From NCBI GenBank assembly GCA_024711065.1, contig JANJTN010000083.1, forward strand, positions 1 through 41,765: a stretch of 41,765 nucleotides of DNA. Direction: 5' to 3'. The notes beneath the pieces were generated by a model that was given only the letters and a program-made list of their open reading frames with translations, was not told where the DNA came from and searched no databases. Positions 15,195 through 24,023 of the stretch are shown in pieces. Source of the stretch: a bacterium (GTDB lineage: Bacteria; Bacteroidota; Ignavibacteria; Kapaibacteriales; Kapaibacteriaceae). The position numbers and the translations under genes are program-made. How positions within the stretch are numbered: position 1 is the stretch's first letter; each line of letters begins with the position of its first letter.

Positions 15195-15202
15195 TCTTTG
15201 GG

Positions 15203-15277
15203 TGGGCAGTGAGGGATTTGAACCCCCGACCCTCTGCTTGTAAGGCAGATGCTCTGAACCAGCTGAGCTAACTGCCC
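15203..15277 (-). tRNA. tRNA-Val (anticodon TAC)
   Basis: GGGCAGT (15277-15271) pairs with ACTGCCC (15210-15204). The anticodon stem TCTGC/GCAGA encloses CTTACAA, giving TAC for valine. The D arm (TAGCTCAGCTGG) and T arm (GGGTTCAAATCCC) are standard. It has 75 nt; CCA is not encoded. It is the first gene of a two-tRNA operon. Confidence 0.95.
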
Positions 15278-15288
15278 AAAGAGAGCCA

Positions 15289-15318
15289 CAAAGATACGGT
15301 CGAACCGTTGCTATCCAA
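15289..15318 (-). promoter_or_regulatory. Bacteroidota-type promoter of the tRNA-Val/Leu operon
   Basis: On the minus strand, TTG (15318-15316), 19 bp, then TATCTTTG (15296-15289) fit TTG-N19-TAnnTTTG exactly. The box ends 11 bp before the tRNA-Val 5' end. Confidence 0.72.
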
Positions 15319-15323
15319 GAGAA

Positions 15324-15569
15324 TTAGCGGACGGCTTCGATCCTGCGGATCTCGGGTACAGCCGCACGGAGCGACCGCTCGATCCCGGCCCGCATGGTCA
15401 TGGGCAGCATGGCACACGATGAACAGGCACCGGTGAACCGCAGCTCGGCCACACCCAGCTCGGGCTCGAACCGCACGAATTCCACATCGCCGTTGTCCAT
15501 GTTCAAATACGGCCGCACTTCCTGGAGTGCCGAGATGATGCGTTCTTCGATGGTGGGTTCGGCCGACAT
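15324..15569 (-). CDS. NifU C-terminal-domain Fe-S scaffold protein
   Basis: An 81-residue protein equal to a stand-alone NifU-C/Nfu domain, which holds a 4Fe-4S cluster between monomers and delivers it to target proteins. The signature is DGGD-like NMDNGDVEFV, then GACSSCAMLPMTM with Cys49 and Cys52 (C-x-x-C) and the helix AGIERSLRAAVPEI. The ATG at 15569 lies 5 bp after the mrp stop; a TTG at 15578 would overlap that stop by 3 bases. Pairing with Mrp, another Fe-S cluster carrier, supports a joint role in cluster assembly. Confidence 0.92.
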   Translation of the reverse strand: MSAEPTIEERIISALQEVRPYLNMDNGDVEFVRFEPELGVAELRFTGACSSCAMLPMTMRAGIERSLRAAVPEIRRIEAVR

Positions 15570-15574
15570 TGCGA

Positions 15575-16660
15575 TCAAAGTTCGATCCGGACGGTGGTAT
15601 CGGAAACGCGTTCGTTGGCCTTACGCACTTCTGCCACGATCGACGCAGCGATCTGGCGAATGGCTTCGCCCTGGCTGCCGGATTCCGGATCCAGTACAAA
15701 GGGTGTTCCACTATCGCCCCCTGCACGGATGCGCATCTCGATGGGCACTTCCCCCAGAAACGGCACCTGATACTCGTTGGAAATGGAGCGGCCGCCGCCT
15801 TCACCAAAGATGTGATATCGCTTCTCCGGAGCGTCCGGTGGAACGAAGTAGCTCATGTTCTCCACGATACCCAACACGTCCACATTCACCTTGCGGAACA
15901 TCTGGATGGAGCGTCGGACATCGGCCACAGCGATCTCCTGCGGCGTGGTGATGATCACGGCGCCGGTCAGCGGGATGCGCTGCGTCATGGTCAACTGAAT
16001 GTCGCCGGTACCCGGAGGCAGGTCAAACAGCAGAAAATCCAGATCTCCCCACACGATCTGATCCACCAATGTAGAGAAGTATCCCGCCAGCATCGGACCG
16101 CGCAAGATCGCAGCCTGGTCGCGCTCCATCACGAATCCGATGGAGGCTACCTTCACGCCGTGGCTCTCGTTCGGATGACCGATGATCTTGCCATCCTCTC
16201 CGCGCTCGGCGCGCATCTGCTGTCCGGCCAGGCCATACATCGTGGGCTGGCTCGGCCCGTACACGTCGGCATCGAGCAGTCCCACCGAAGCCCCCTGCTG
16301 AGCCAGGGCCGCAGCAATGTTGGCGGCCATGGTGCTCTTGCCTACGCCGCCCTTGCCGGAGGCGATGGCGATCAGGTTCTTCACGCCCGCAATTCCGCGA
16401 GAGCGCTGCGAGGTGGGTAGGCCCGTTTCACGGACCATGATCTCGACCTCGGCCGTGGGGAAATTGGCCGTGATCGTGGAGGTGCAGGCATGCTCCAGAC
16501 GCTTGGCGATCCAGTGGATCGGTTGCACCAGTTCCAGGTACACGCGCACGGCGGTGCCGTCGACTTCGACCCGGTGAATGGCACCGAGTTCGGAAAGGGG
16601 CTTACCCAGATCCGGGTCTACGATCGGTTCAAGAAGGGTGGTGATCTGGTCGATGGTCAT
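15575..16660 (-). CDS. mrp: Mrp/ApbC-type P-loop ATPase, Fe-S cluster carrier
   Basis: A 361-residue cytosolic protein. An N-terminal MIP18/DUF59 domain (1-80) precedes a ParA/MinD-type ATPase with the deviant Walker A GKGGVGKST (102-110), LLDADVYGPSQP and LPPGTGD. The start at 16660 matches the family N terminus (MTIDQITTLLEPIVDPDLGKPL); the frame is open 81 codons further upstream, but that part has no similarity and crosses the promoter region. The C-x-x-C pair found after NMS in many homologues is replaced here by FVPPDAPEKRYHIFG, a variant I recall from Bacteroidota. It is followed after 5 bp by the NifU-C gene. Confidence 0.92.
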   Translation of the reverse strand: MTIDQITTLLEPIVDPDLGKPLSELGAIHRVEVDGTAVRVYLELVQPIHWIAKRLEHACTSTITANFPTAEVEIMVRETGLPTSQRSRGIAGVKNLIAIASGKGGVGKSTMAANIAAALAQQGASVGLLDADVYGPSQPTMYGLAGQQMRAERGEDGKIIGHPNESHGVKVASIGFVMERDQAAILRGPMLAGYFSTLVDQIVWGDLDFLLFDLPPGTGDIQLTMTQRIPLTGAVIITTPQEIAVADVRRSIQMFRKVNVDVLGIVENMSYFVPPDAPEKRYHIFGEGGGRSISNEYQVPFLGEVPIEMRIRAGGDSGTPFVLDPESGSQGEAIRQIAASIVAEVRKANERVSDTTVRIEL

Positions 16661-16745
16661 CGAAGGGTCCTGTAACAAGGCGGTTGGCGATAGGTCAATC
16701 CGAAAACAACGAGCGACCGGCAACGGTCGTTCCGCATTAGAAGGC

Positions 16746-16753
16746 CAAAAATA
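16746..16753 (-). promoter_or_regulatory. candidate -7 box (TATTTTTG) for mrp-nifU
   Basis: A full TAnnTTTG match on the minus strand, 85 bp before the mrp ATG and back to back with the promoter of the divergent secreted-protein gene. No clear -33 TTG. Confidence 0.45.
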
Positions 16754-16764
16754 CGGTTCATGTC

Positions 16765-16793
16765 TTGCCCAGTGCCTCTGAATCGTACATTTG
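16765..16793 (+). promoter_or_regulatory. candidate promoter of the secreted protein gene at 16851
   Basis: TTG (16765-16767), 18 bp, TACATTTG (16786-16793). This is a good TTG-N-TAnnTTTG match with a leader of about 50 bases before the ATG. Confidence 0.55.
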
Positions 16794-16850
16794 TAGTCCT
16801 CGACTGTGAAGAACTCTTTACACTTTCTCATGAACCATTGGAGAGATGCG

Positions 16851-18905
16851 ATGAAGACATCGCTACTACGTATCGGGGCGGTGGCCGCCCTTGCAGCTGG
16901 CACGTTGGGAGCCCAGATTCATCCCAGCCGACTGCAGGACGAGCCGAACCGTTCCCTTTTATTCCCTGAGCGGATCCAGACGGAGATGCTGCCGAGCACC
17001 TCATCGTCCCTGTTCGCTCCGGCCAAACCGGCCTTGAAGGACGCCCCGGCTCCGCAAGCCATCAGCTGGGTGAACCTGTGGTCCACTCGCTACGGCCCGA
17101 GCTTCGAAGTGTACACCCGCTCGCCCATCCTGGACTACGACGCCGGCACCAACTCGATCAACCTGTTGCGTGCAACGGGCGACGGGTCGAATCCGGGCGA
17201 CGGTGTGATCCAGGTGGTCACGTCTACGGACGGCGGTGCCAACTGGGCAGCGACCGAGGTCTTCCGTCGTACGGGCTATCTGTTCCTGCTCCCGGGCTTC
17301 GCGATCTCCAACCCTGGCGTGACCTCGCTGGCTGATGCGTACTGGACCGTATTCGGTTTTGCCTATGAGTGGGATGGCCAAAGCTATCCGTACCAAGGCG
17401 GCGTTGGCTTGTTCAAAACGGCCGACGACCTGTTCGACTTTGACATGGCATCGGGCCCCGACCTGAACAACGCAGCCGGCTATGGCTGGGATCTTGGCGA
17501 TCTGCTCGGCGTAGATGGTGATGCGCCGGCGATCCACCATGTGAGCCGACTGAACTCACCCACCAACATCCAGTATGGCGCCTACGGCCAGTGGGGCTTC
17601 GATCCGAGCTTTGGCGACTTCACCGCTTCGTCCATCCCGACGCAGTGGGACCTGAACCAGTTTGCCAATCCAAACAACATCGAGCAAACTCTGAACAGCA
17701 GTCCATCCCTGGACGCCGACACTGAGGGCCGCCTGTACATGCTGGTCTGCAACCTCTTTGCCGACGACGACCAGAACCGCATTCCGGCTGTGTCCAAGTC
17801 CGAAGACCAGGGTGCCACGTGGACATCGTTCGAGCGTATGCCGGTGAACGTGCTCGATGCTTACCGCACACAGTATGGCTGGGCAAACTGCACCGTGTAC
17901 GGTCCGTACAACCGCGAAGCACTGGTAGTGACCGGTGTGAACAAGTTCTCGTACTTCTTCCGCGTAGCGCAGCGTGATGCCGCGAACAACAACAATGTGA
18001 TGAATCTCGACCTCGTGGAAGCGCGTTACGACAATGGCGTGTGGACGCTGACGCGTGTTGCTGAACTCAACGGTTTCCCGGTCGAGTTCGCACGTGCCAC
18101 CGAGCCGTCCGATCAGATCGGTCCGAACGCCTGGCTGCCGAGCTATGCCGGTACGCGTTTCGGTCATGAGATCCATGTTGCCAAGACGGCCGATGGTCAG
18201 TCCCTGCTGCTGCAGTGGATCGACGATGCTCCGGAACGTGGTTGGAAGACCTTCGAACCGGCCATCACGGTGTACTTCAACAACCAGGGCAACTGGGTTG
18301 ATTTCCAACTCGACTCGATCCTGACCACGGATATCTACTACTCGTATCGCAGCATCAGCGGTGGCACGTGGACCGAGAAGACCAACATCACCAATGATGA
18401 TGCGTACGACCACGGCACACGTCTGCCGCGCGTGATCCCGAACCTGACGAACGTGCCTCTGATCGGTCTACGCCCGGCTCCGTTCAGCCAATACAATCCG
18501 CAGTACGGACGTCTGCCGGCGCTTCAGGCACTGCCTGCACTGGTCTATGATGCCACGGTCGACAACGGTACGATCAGCTCGGTCCAGTTTGGCACGTACA
18601 ACGCCGCAAACCCGAACTCGGTGCAGAACGACGTTCCGGCGTATGCCTTCGATCTGAAGACGATCGCTCCGAACCCGGCACAGACCGAAGCCGAAGTGAC
18701 CTTCACGATGGATGCACCGGGCTTGGTCACGTTGGAGCTGTTCTCCTCCACCGGCGCTCGCGTGGCTTCGATCTACAACGGTCAGCTCGACGCCGGCCTG
18801 CATGGCATCACCGTGGATGCTTCTACGTATGCCAATGGTACGTACTATGTAGCTCTGTCAGTGAACGGTCAGCGGATGACGCAGCCGATCTCGATCGTGC
18901 GATAA
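16851..18905 (+). CDS. secreted protein with type IX sorting domain, BNR-like segments
   Basis: A 684-residue exported protein. The ATG at 16851 gives the signal MKTSLLRIGAVAALAAGTLGAQ and follows a GGAGAG ribosome site; the frame runs 15 codons further upstream, but that extension is not signal-like. Two sialidase-type Asp-box segments (STDGGANW and SEDQGATW) suggest a beta-propeller, but most of the 600-residue body matches no family I can name. The final 80 residues are a canonical type IX sorting domain (IAPNPAQTEAEVTF, SSTGARVASIYNG, NGTYYVALSVNG). It is transcribed alone and closed by the terminator at 18935. A surface or released protein of unknown role. Confidence 0.82.
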   Translation: MKTSLLRIGAVAALAAGTLGAQIHPSRLQDEPNRSLLFPERIQTEMLPSTSSSLFAPAKPALKDAPAPQAISWVNLWSTRYGPSFEVYTRSPILDYDAGTNSINLLRATGDGSNPGDGVIQVVTSTDGGANWAATEVFRRTGYLFLLPGFAISNPGVTSLADAYWTVFGFAYEWDGQSYPYQGGVGLFKTADDLFDFDMASGPDLNNAAGYGWDLGDLLGVDGDAPAIHHVSRLNSPTNIQYGAYGQWGFDPSFGDFTASSIPTQWDLNQFANPNNIEQTLNSSPSLDADTEGRLYMLVCNLFADDDQNRIPAVSKSEDQGATWTSFERMPVNVLDAYRTQYGWANCTVYGPYNREALVVTGVNKFSYFFRVAQRDAANNNNVMNLDLVEARYDNGVWTLTRVAELNGFPVEFARATEPSDQIGPNAWLPSYAGTRFGHEIHVAKTADGQSLLLQWIDDAPERGWKTFEPAITVYFNNQGNWVDFQLDSILTTDIYYSYRSISGGTWTEKTNITNDDAYDHGTRLPRVIPNLTNVPLIGLRPAPFSQYNPQYGRLPALQALPALVYDATVDNGTISSVQFGTYNAANPNSVQNDVPAYAFDLKTIAPNPAQTEAEVTFTMDAPGLVTLELFSSTGARVASIYNGQLDAGLHGITVDASTYANGTYYVALSVNGQRMTQPISIVR

Positions 18906-18934
18906 TGCACACCAGTCGATAGCGCGCTATTTTA

Positions 18935-18962
18935 GGGGCAACGTTCGTTGCCCCTTTTTTTT
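18935..18962 (+). terminator. intrinsic terminator
   Basis: GGGGCAAC (18935-18942) pairs perfectly with GTTGCCCC (18947-18954) around GTTC, followed by eight Ts. The next gene starts 10 bp later. Confidence 0.93.
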
Positions 18963-18972
18963 GAGGTCCGTG

Positions 18973-20337
18973 ATGCGAAGCTCCCTCCTGCTCTGTCTGG
19001 TGGTGATCACGACCACCGCGTTCGGCCAGACCTGGTCGCCCGTGCTCAGTAACCGAGCGATCTTTTCGATCGCCGCTAATCCCGCGAACGAGCAGACGCT
19101 CTTTGCCGGAAATCAGGCCAGGATCTTCTTCCGTTCGTATGACGGCGGCCTGTCCTGGGAAGAATTGTCGATCGGATCCTGGGGAGGTGCCTCACAGCTC
19201 TCCGTGATGATGGTGCATCCGCTCGATACAGCCGTGGTCCTTGCCGGTGGGATCGGACTGGATGGATTGGCGCGCAGCACGGATCATGGTGCATCCTGGT
19301 CCACCGTGCTCAAGGCGTCCGACCAGAGTCGGTTCGAACTCGGCGGTGCCGGAGCCCTCGCCATGGATCCGAGCGCACCGCGGACCATGTATGCTGTGCG
19401 CTACCAGCATGGAGAAGTGTACCGCTCTACCGATGCCGGAGCTACATGGGAACTCTGGAGTACGGTACCCGGCATTGAAGCGATCGACCACCTCCGAGCG
19501 TTGAGTGTGTCCCCGAGCGACCCCAATGTGCTGCTGGTTGCCGGCCGCCGAGCCCACATCCGCCGGTCCACCGATGGTGGCCGGTCGTGGGATTCAACGG
19601 ACATGAGTGGCATTCCTTATCGCCAGGATCAGGACGTGGCTCAGTTCGCCTGGAGTCCAACCCAAAGTGGTGTTGTCTATGCCACCGTGCAACGGAGTCT
19701 GCATCAACTCACGCTCAGCGGCGGGCTCTGGCGCTCTACGGACCATGGTCAGTCCTGGCAGCAATGGCGGTTTGTAGACACCTCGCTGTATGCCATCAAT
19801 GTTTACCCCGGCTACTATGGCGACGAACTCTGGATCGGCGGTAACCAGGTAGACTTCCCATCGGACTCCGGCATGATCAAAGGAGATTCCATCCTGCTGC
19901 GCTCCAAGGATGGTGGCACGTCGTGGACCGACGATGGCTCCATCCCGTGGATGGAAGATGAGATCGGCGACCTGGGAACGAACATCTGGGGCTTCGCACG
20001 CGTAGCACTTCCATCGATCCCCGAACAAGTGGTCTATCGACACCTGATCGCCACCGACGGTGGCATCTTTGCACGGGACATTGCCACCGGTGTGGATGAA
20101 GTCCCGTTCACATCTTCCTCTGCACCGCGTGCGGTCTGGTCCGTATCCGGACGCCTGAAACTATCCGATGGCTTTCATGGCACACACTTCCGTGTGATGG
20201 ATCTTCATGGCCAACATCTTCAGTATGGCATCGTATCGGTCTCCGGTGAGATCGATTGTTCCTTGCTCGCCCATGGTACGTATGTTGTAACGTTCGGTTC
20301 GGCCGAGCGTCCACGTTACCTGCTCCTTCAACGTTAG
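18973..20337 (+). CDS. secreted BNR/sortilin-type beta-propeller protein, copy 1
   Basis: A 454-residue exported protein. Signal MRSSLLLCLVVITTTAFGQ from the ATG at 18973 (the upstream TTG/GTG options are not signal-like). The mature part holds repeated Asp-box motifs of the VPS10/BNR type: SYDGGLSWEE, STDHGASWST, STDAGATWEL, STDGGRSWDS, STDHGQSWQQ and SKDGGTSWTD, consistent with a multi-bladed propeller. The last 70 residues (MDLHGQHLQYGIVS, LLAHGTYVVTFG) look like a short type IX sorting domain. It is followed after 6 bp by a paralogue of almost equal length. Binding of extracellular protein or glycan is plausible; sialidase activity is not supported because no catalytic motif is visible. 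Confidence 0.85.
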   Translation: MRSSLLLCLVVITTTAFGQTWSPVLSNRAIFSIAANPANEQTLFAGNQARIFFRSYDGGLSWEELSIGSWGGASQLSVMMVHPLDTAVVLAGGIGLDGLARSTDHGASWSTVLKASDQSRFELGGAGALAMDPSAPRTMYAVRYQHGEVYRSTDAGATWELWSTVPGIEAIDHLRALSVSPSDPNVLLVAGRRAHIRRSTDGGRSWDSTDMSGIPYRQDQDVAQFAWSPTQSGVVYATVQRSLHQLTLSGGLWRSTDHGQSWQQWRFVDTSLYAINVYPGYYGDELWIGGNQVDFPSDSGMIKGDSILLRSKDGGTSWTDDGSIPWMEDEIGDLGTNIWGFARVALPSIPEQVVYRHLIATDGGIFARDIATGVDEVPFTSSSAPRAVWSVSGRLKLSDGFHGTHFRVMDLHGQHLQYGIVSVSGEIDCSLLAHGTYVVTFGSAERPRYLLLQR

Positions 20338-20343
20338 GACCCT

Positions 20344-21714
20344 ATGATGGCTCTTCTGCTACGTCTCCTTGTGCTCTGTGTTGTGGCTCAACCCCTGGCT
20401 GCCCAATCGTGGCGGCTGCTGATCCCGGTCCAGGCCTACACGGTCCAGATCAATCACCTGGATCCCAACAAGCTCTACATCGGCAACTGGTCGAATCAGA
20501 TGTATCGATCTGAAGACGGCGGCAAGACGTGGGAGATCCTTGAGCTGGGGTCTACCTCCAGCGAGAGCTATGTGACCTCTCTGATCGCCAGCAAGGCCGA
20601 CACGAATGTGCTGCTGGCAGGGGGCTTTCTCTTTACGGGGATGAAGCGGTCCGTAGATGGCGGGCAGACGTGGGAGCAGACCCTGATCGATCCGGCCTTG
20701 CGGCGGATGTGGTTCGTCTCCGAGGCCATCATCGAAGATCCCCAAGAACCTTCTACGATCTACGCCGCGCGTTGCTCCATCTTCAACAGCATCTGGAAGA
20801 GTACCGACATCGGTGCCACATGGGATTCCATCGGCGTGATCGACAACAGCATCACCGGACGACTCTGTACGATCGGGATCCGGCCGGATTCCACCAACAT
20901 CCTGTTTGTGGGTGCCCAGGGCGGCGTGATCATGCGCTCAGACGATAGCGGCGTGAACTGGTACCAGGTACCCGTTCTCGACACGGCAATGTTCATTCGA
21001 GAAGACTCCGAGATCCCCAAGATCGTGTTCTCGCCGCGCGATCCGCAGGTGGGTTATGCCGTGGTGGCTATCGCCAGCGAAGTGAACATCGAGAACAACG
21101 GTGGGGTCCTCAAGACCACCAATGGAGGTGCATCGTGGTTCCGCACCGGGTTCTCCGATACCAGTTTCTGGGCCGTGGATGTTCGTTCCGCTCCCGGCGA
21201 TGGTAATGACGAGGTCTTCCTCGGCGGCTTCCGCATCTCGCGCGCTCCGGTCGATGTCAAGGGCGACAGCCTGATCTATCGGTCCATGGACGGCGGTGCG
21301 ACCTGGGAAGAGTTGATGAACATCACCTGGCAGCCCAACGAACTCGAAGACACCATTCGCAACGTGTGGGTGATCCGCTACGATCCGGTCGGCGAGAAGG
21401 TATACATGGCCACGCAGGTGGGACTGTACGTCCTCGACGAGAACACCTCGGTAACCGATACCGATCCGTTGGCGTCGGCAACGCTCAGTGTAACCTCCAC
21501 CGCCACCGCATTACACATCACGGACCACAAGCCCCTTGCCACCGATCGCCGGTGGGAGATCTATGGCATGGACGGCACGCGGATCCTGAGCGGATCGATC
21601 GGAACGCCGGGGTCGACGCAGATCGATATTGGATCCCTTTCGAGTGGACGCTACCTCCTGACCTGGGGTTCGGCACAGACGCTGCGCACGGCGCTCTTCA
21701 GCGTGATGCGCTAG
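20344..21714 (+). CDS. secreted BNR/sortilin-type beta-propeller protein, copy 2
   Basis: A 456-residue paralogue of the preceding gene product with the same plan. Signal MALLLRLLVLCVVAQPLAAQSW (ATG at 20344 or 20347); Asp boxes SEDGGKTWEI, SVDGGQTWEQ, STDIGATWDS, SDDSGVNWYQ, TTNGGASWFR and SMDGGATWEE; C-terminal MDGTRILSGSIG and SSGRYLLTWGSA, a short sorting domain. The shared ends (YLLLQR and LRTALFSVMR) and 6 bp spacing point to tandem duplication with strong divergence. The gene ends 10 bp from the stop of the convergent FAH-family gene, with no room for a separate terminator. Confidence 0.85.
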   Translation: MMALLLRLLVLCVVAQPLAAQSWRLLIPVQAYTVQINHLDPNKLYIGNWSNQMYRSEDGGKTWEILELGSTSSESYVTSLIASKADTNVLLAGGFLFTGMKRSVDGGQTWEQTLIDPALRRMWFVSEAIIEDPQEPSTIYAARCSIFNSIWKSTDIGATWDSIGVIDNSITGRLCTIGIRPDSTNILFVGAQGGVIMRSDDSGVNWYQVPVLDTAMFIREDSEIPKIVFSPRDPQVGYAVVAIASEVNIENNGGVLKTTNGGASWFRTGFSDTSFWAVDVRSAPGDGNDEVFLGGFRISRAPVDVKGDSLIYRSMDGGATWEELMNITWQPNELEDTIRNVWVIRYDPVGEKVYMATQVGLYVLDENTSVTDTDPLASATLSVTSTATALHITDHKPLATDRRWEIYGMDGTRILSGSIGTPGSTQIDIGSLSSGRYLLTWGSAQTLRTALFSVMR

Positions 21715-21724
21715 AACCGTCGGA

Positions 21725-22714
21725 TCACACCGGTTCGGCCACGACCACGTTCGTTAGGTCGCCCAAACGCTCGATGGAGCACGTAACCGTATCGCCCACC
21801 TTGAGCCACCAGGCCGGGTCGTACACCTTGCTGCCGTTGAGTTCGAGGAAGCAGCCGGTGCCCACCGTGCCGGAGCCGATCACATCGCCCGGATACAGCG
21901 TTACGCCATAGCTGGCGCGTTCGATGATCTGCGCGAACGTCCACGACATGTCCTTCATGTTCCCGCGGGACACTTCTGTGCCGTTGATCACACAGGTCAT
22001 CTCCAGGTCGTAGAGGTCGCCGTTGGGCGTCGGGATCTTTCGATCCTCGAGTTCGTCTTTGGTGACCAGCCATGGACCGATGGCCGTGGCGAAGTCCTTG
22101 CCCTTGGCCGGACCCAGGTTCAGCTTCATCTCATGCATCTGCAGTGCCCGTGCGCTCCAGTCGTTCATCACCATGTATCCGGCGATGTAGGAATCGGCTT
22201 CGCTGGCTTTGATATTGCGGCCCTGCTTGCCGATCACGATCGCTCCTTCGAGTTCGAAGTCCAGCTTGTCCAGATGCATCGGCAGCACCGGGATCGGACC
22301 AGGTCCGTACACGGCCATGTGATTGGTGAAGTAGAAGATCGGGATCTCGTCGAACTCGGGGATCATCTCCACGCCGCGGTTGCGGCGAGCCGCCTCCACG
22401 TGCTGACGGAAGGCATAGCCGTCGCGCATCGACGTCGGGCGCGGTACCGGAGCCGCCAACACGGCGTCGGCCACCGCCACAGACAGCCGGTCGGGATCGG
22501 CGGCGCTGCCGAACCATGCGGCAATGGCTCGCGCGTCGTGCATGGCCGGCTCGCCCAGTGCCAGGAAGGCCGTCATCTCCGTTGGGAGTGCACCGCAACG
22601 CAGATCCACGGCATCAAAGGCCGCAGCATGCGCGTCGTGAAGGTCCACGATCCGGTCGTGCACAAGTACTCCGGTTCGAAGGGAACCCTGGCGTTGGTAC
22701 GAGACAAGTTTCAT
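21725..22714 (-). CDS. fumarylacetoacetate hydrolase (FAH) family protein
   Basis: A 329-residue cytosolic enzyme of the FAH superfamily, which cleaves or decarboxylates beta-diketo acids with a Mg or Ca ion. Family features are LDFELEGAIVIGKQGRNI (metal-binding E-x-E), YIAGYMVMNDWSARALQ, AKGKDFATAIGPWLV and the C-terminal LYPGDVIGSGTVGTG. The N-terminal 75 residues form the usual small domain. It could be true fumarylacetoacetase of tyrosine breakdown or a related 2-keto acid hydrolase; no hmgA or hpd gene is nearby. It lies 69 bp after the GT87 gene, so it may be the tail of the minus-strand envelope cluster or separately expressed. Confidence 0.88.
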   Translation of the reverse strand: MKLVSYQRQGSLRTGVLVHDRIVDLHDAHAAAFDAVDLRCGALPTEMTAFLALGEPAMHDARAIAAWFGSAADPDRLSVAVADAVLAAPVPRPTSMRDGYAFRQHVEAARRNRGVEMIPEFDEIPIFYFTNHMAVYGPGPIPVLPMHLDKLDFELEGAIVIGKQGRNIKASEADSYIAGYMVMNDWSARALQMHEMKLNLGPAKGKDFATAIGPWLVTKDELEDRKIPTPNGDLYDLEMTCVINGTEVSRGNMKDMSWTFAQIIERASYGVTLYPGDVIGSGTVGTGCFLELNGSKVYDPAWWLKVGDTVTCSIERLGDLTNVVVAEPV

Positions 22715-22783
22715 AGGTGGATCTTGTTAGACGTGGAAGGACAGAAGAGAAATCAACGGCGTCAACATGAGGCAAGGGGCTGG

Positions 22784-24016
22784 TCACGCGCGGCGAGAGA
22801 CCACGCGCAGAGCCAGCATGAACATCAGGATGGTTGCCAGCGAGCCATAGACCGCCACCGGCAGCTCGACCCCGGCGTAGCGTAACAGCCGGTCCAGTGG
22901 CATCCCTGGTGCGACCTGCAGGCCCACGGCTGCGATCACGGCTGTGATCACCACAGAGCGTTCATTCAGTGCGATCGGGCGTGCAAATATCGTGGCTAAC
23001 GCCGGACCAGCATAGAGCAGATGATGCGACCAGGCGAACGGCAGTGCAAGGACCGCTGTGAGTGAGGCTGCGAGGTACGATCGATACGGTGCCATCTGCG
23101 TGCTGCGCAGGCGCATGGCCACCACCGCCATGACCACGACCAGGATGGATGGCCCGGCCCACCGGAAGGCGACCGCAGGTTCTGCACCCAAGCGGATCAG
23201 GAGTCCGGTCCAGCTCAGGTTGTACCCATCACCGGGATCGAAGCCCTGGAGTACCGCTCGCTCATACGACATGCTCGAAGCCCACTGAAGGAACGACCAC
23301 CAGACATCGGCGCCACCGATCACGACAGAGCCCCCTACCACCACCATCAGGGTGATCATGGCCGTACCGATGGTTCGCCAGTCGCGCCGGAGCACGAACC
23401 ACAGCAGCAGGAACACCGCCGCATGTTTGATGGCGATCACCGAACCGAGCAGGATGCCGGCTGCCACCCAGCGTCCGCGTAGCGTACACCATACCGCCAA
23501 GCCTACAAGCGGCGCGAGGAAGGCCTCTACCTGTCCGCTGACCAGCGTAAAGTGCAGTGGGAGCAGCAGGGCCAGAAGTACGGCCAGAACAGGCCTTGTG
23601 GCCGTTGTAGGAGCATCGCTGCCGGTCCATTGCCGATCCGCAGCAAAGCCGGTTAGCAACACCACGAACAACGACAAGGATGCCGTGCCGAGCACCAGCC
23701 ACCAGCGCTGGATCGAGGCAAGGGAGTGGGCACTGATCGGACGAAGCACCTGCGCCAGGATCGGCGAGTACACGTACGGCATCACGGTTGCCGCGTCTGT
23801 AGGGACGTGCGTGCGCGTAACGGCCACATCGTATGGATCCATACCACGATCCAACGCCCTCGAGGCGGCAACGAACGAAGCGATATCCGTGGCGTGTCGG
23901 ATCTCCGCGTCGGTGGCTCGCGGATCCACGCGCGTCCACACCGAAGCCAGTAGCACTGCGGCGATGGCCACAGCCACTACCCACGTGCGAACGGTGACGG
24001 TTGCGATACCCTGCAC
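22784..24016 (-). CDS. GT87 (DUF2029) polyprenyl-phosphate-sugar glycosyltransferase
   Basis: A 410-residue polytopic membrane protein with about ten hydrophobic helices. The N-terminal periplasmic loop carries the family pattern D-I-A-S-F (Asp44), DRGMDPYD (about 57-63) and YVYSP (81-85), as in mycobacterial alpha-mannosyltransferases that use polyprenyl-phosphate-mannose. It would add a sugar to a glycan on the outer face of the inner membrane. The start is GTG at 24016, 7 bp after the stop of the cellulose-synthase-like gene; no better ATG is available. Donor and acceptor cannot be deduced. Confidence 0.78.
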   Translation of the reverse strand: MQGIATVTVRTWVVAVAIAAVLLASVWTRVDPRATDAEIRHATDIASFVAASRALDRGMDPYDVAVTRTHVPTDAATVMPYVYSPILAQVLRPISAHSLASIQRWWLVLGTASLSLFVVLLTGFAADRQWTGSDAPTTATRPVLAVLLALLLPLHFTLVSGQVEAFLAPLVGLAVWCTLRGRWVAAGILLGSVIAIKHAAVFLLLWFVLRRDWRTIGTAMITLMVVVGGSVVIGGADVWWSFLQWASSMSYERAVLQGFDPGDGYNLSWTGLLIRLGAEPAVAFRWAGPSILVVVMAVVAMRLRSTQMAPYRSYLAASLTAVLALPFAWSHHLLYAGPALATIFARPIALNERSVVITAVIAAVGLQVAPGMPLDRLLRYAGVELPVAVYGSLATILMFMLALRVVSRRA

Positions 24017-24023
24017 TCGCCGA

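Noticed and set aside
15575-16660. Loss of function in Mrp because the C-x-x-C pair is missing
   Set aside because: The ATPase motifs are intact, and the missing pair appears to be a known variation of the family in related bacteria rather than damage.
16661-16903. N-terminal extension of Mrp by 81 codons
   Set aside because: It covers both divergent promoters and the start of the neighbouring secreted protein gene; the family N terminus begins at 16660.
18973-21714. Sialidase genes
   Set aside because: Asp boxes are shared by many propellers; the arginine triad and catalytic Tyr/Glu context of sialidases are not recognisable.
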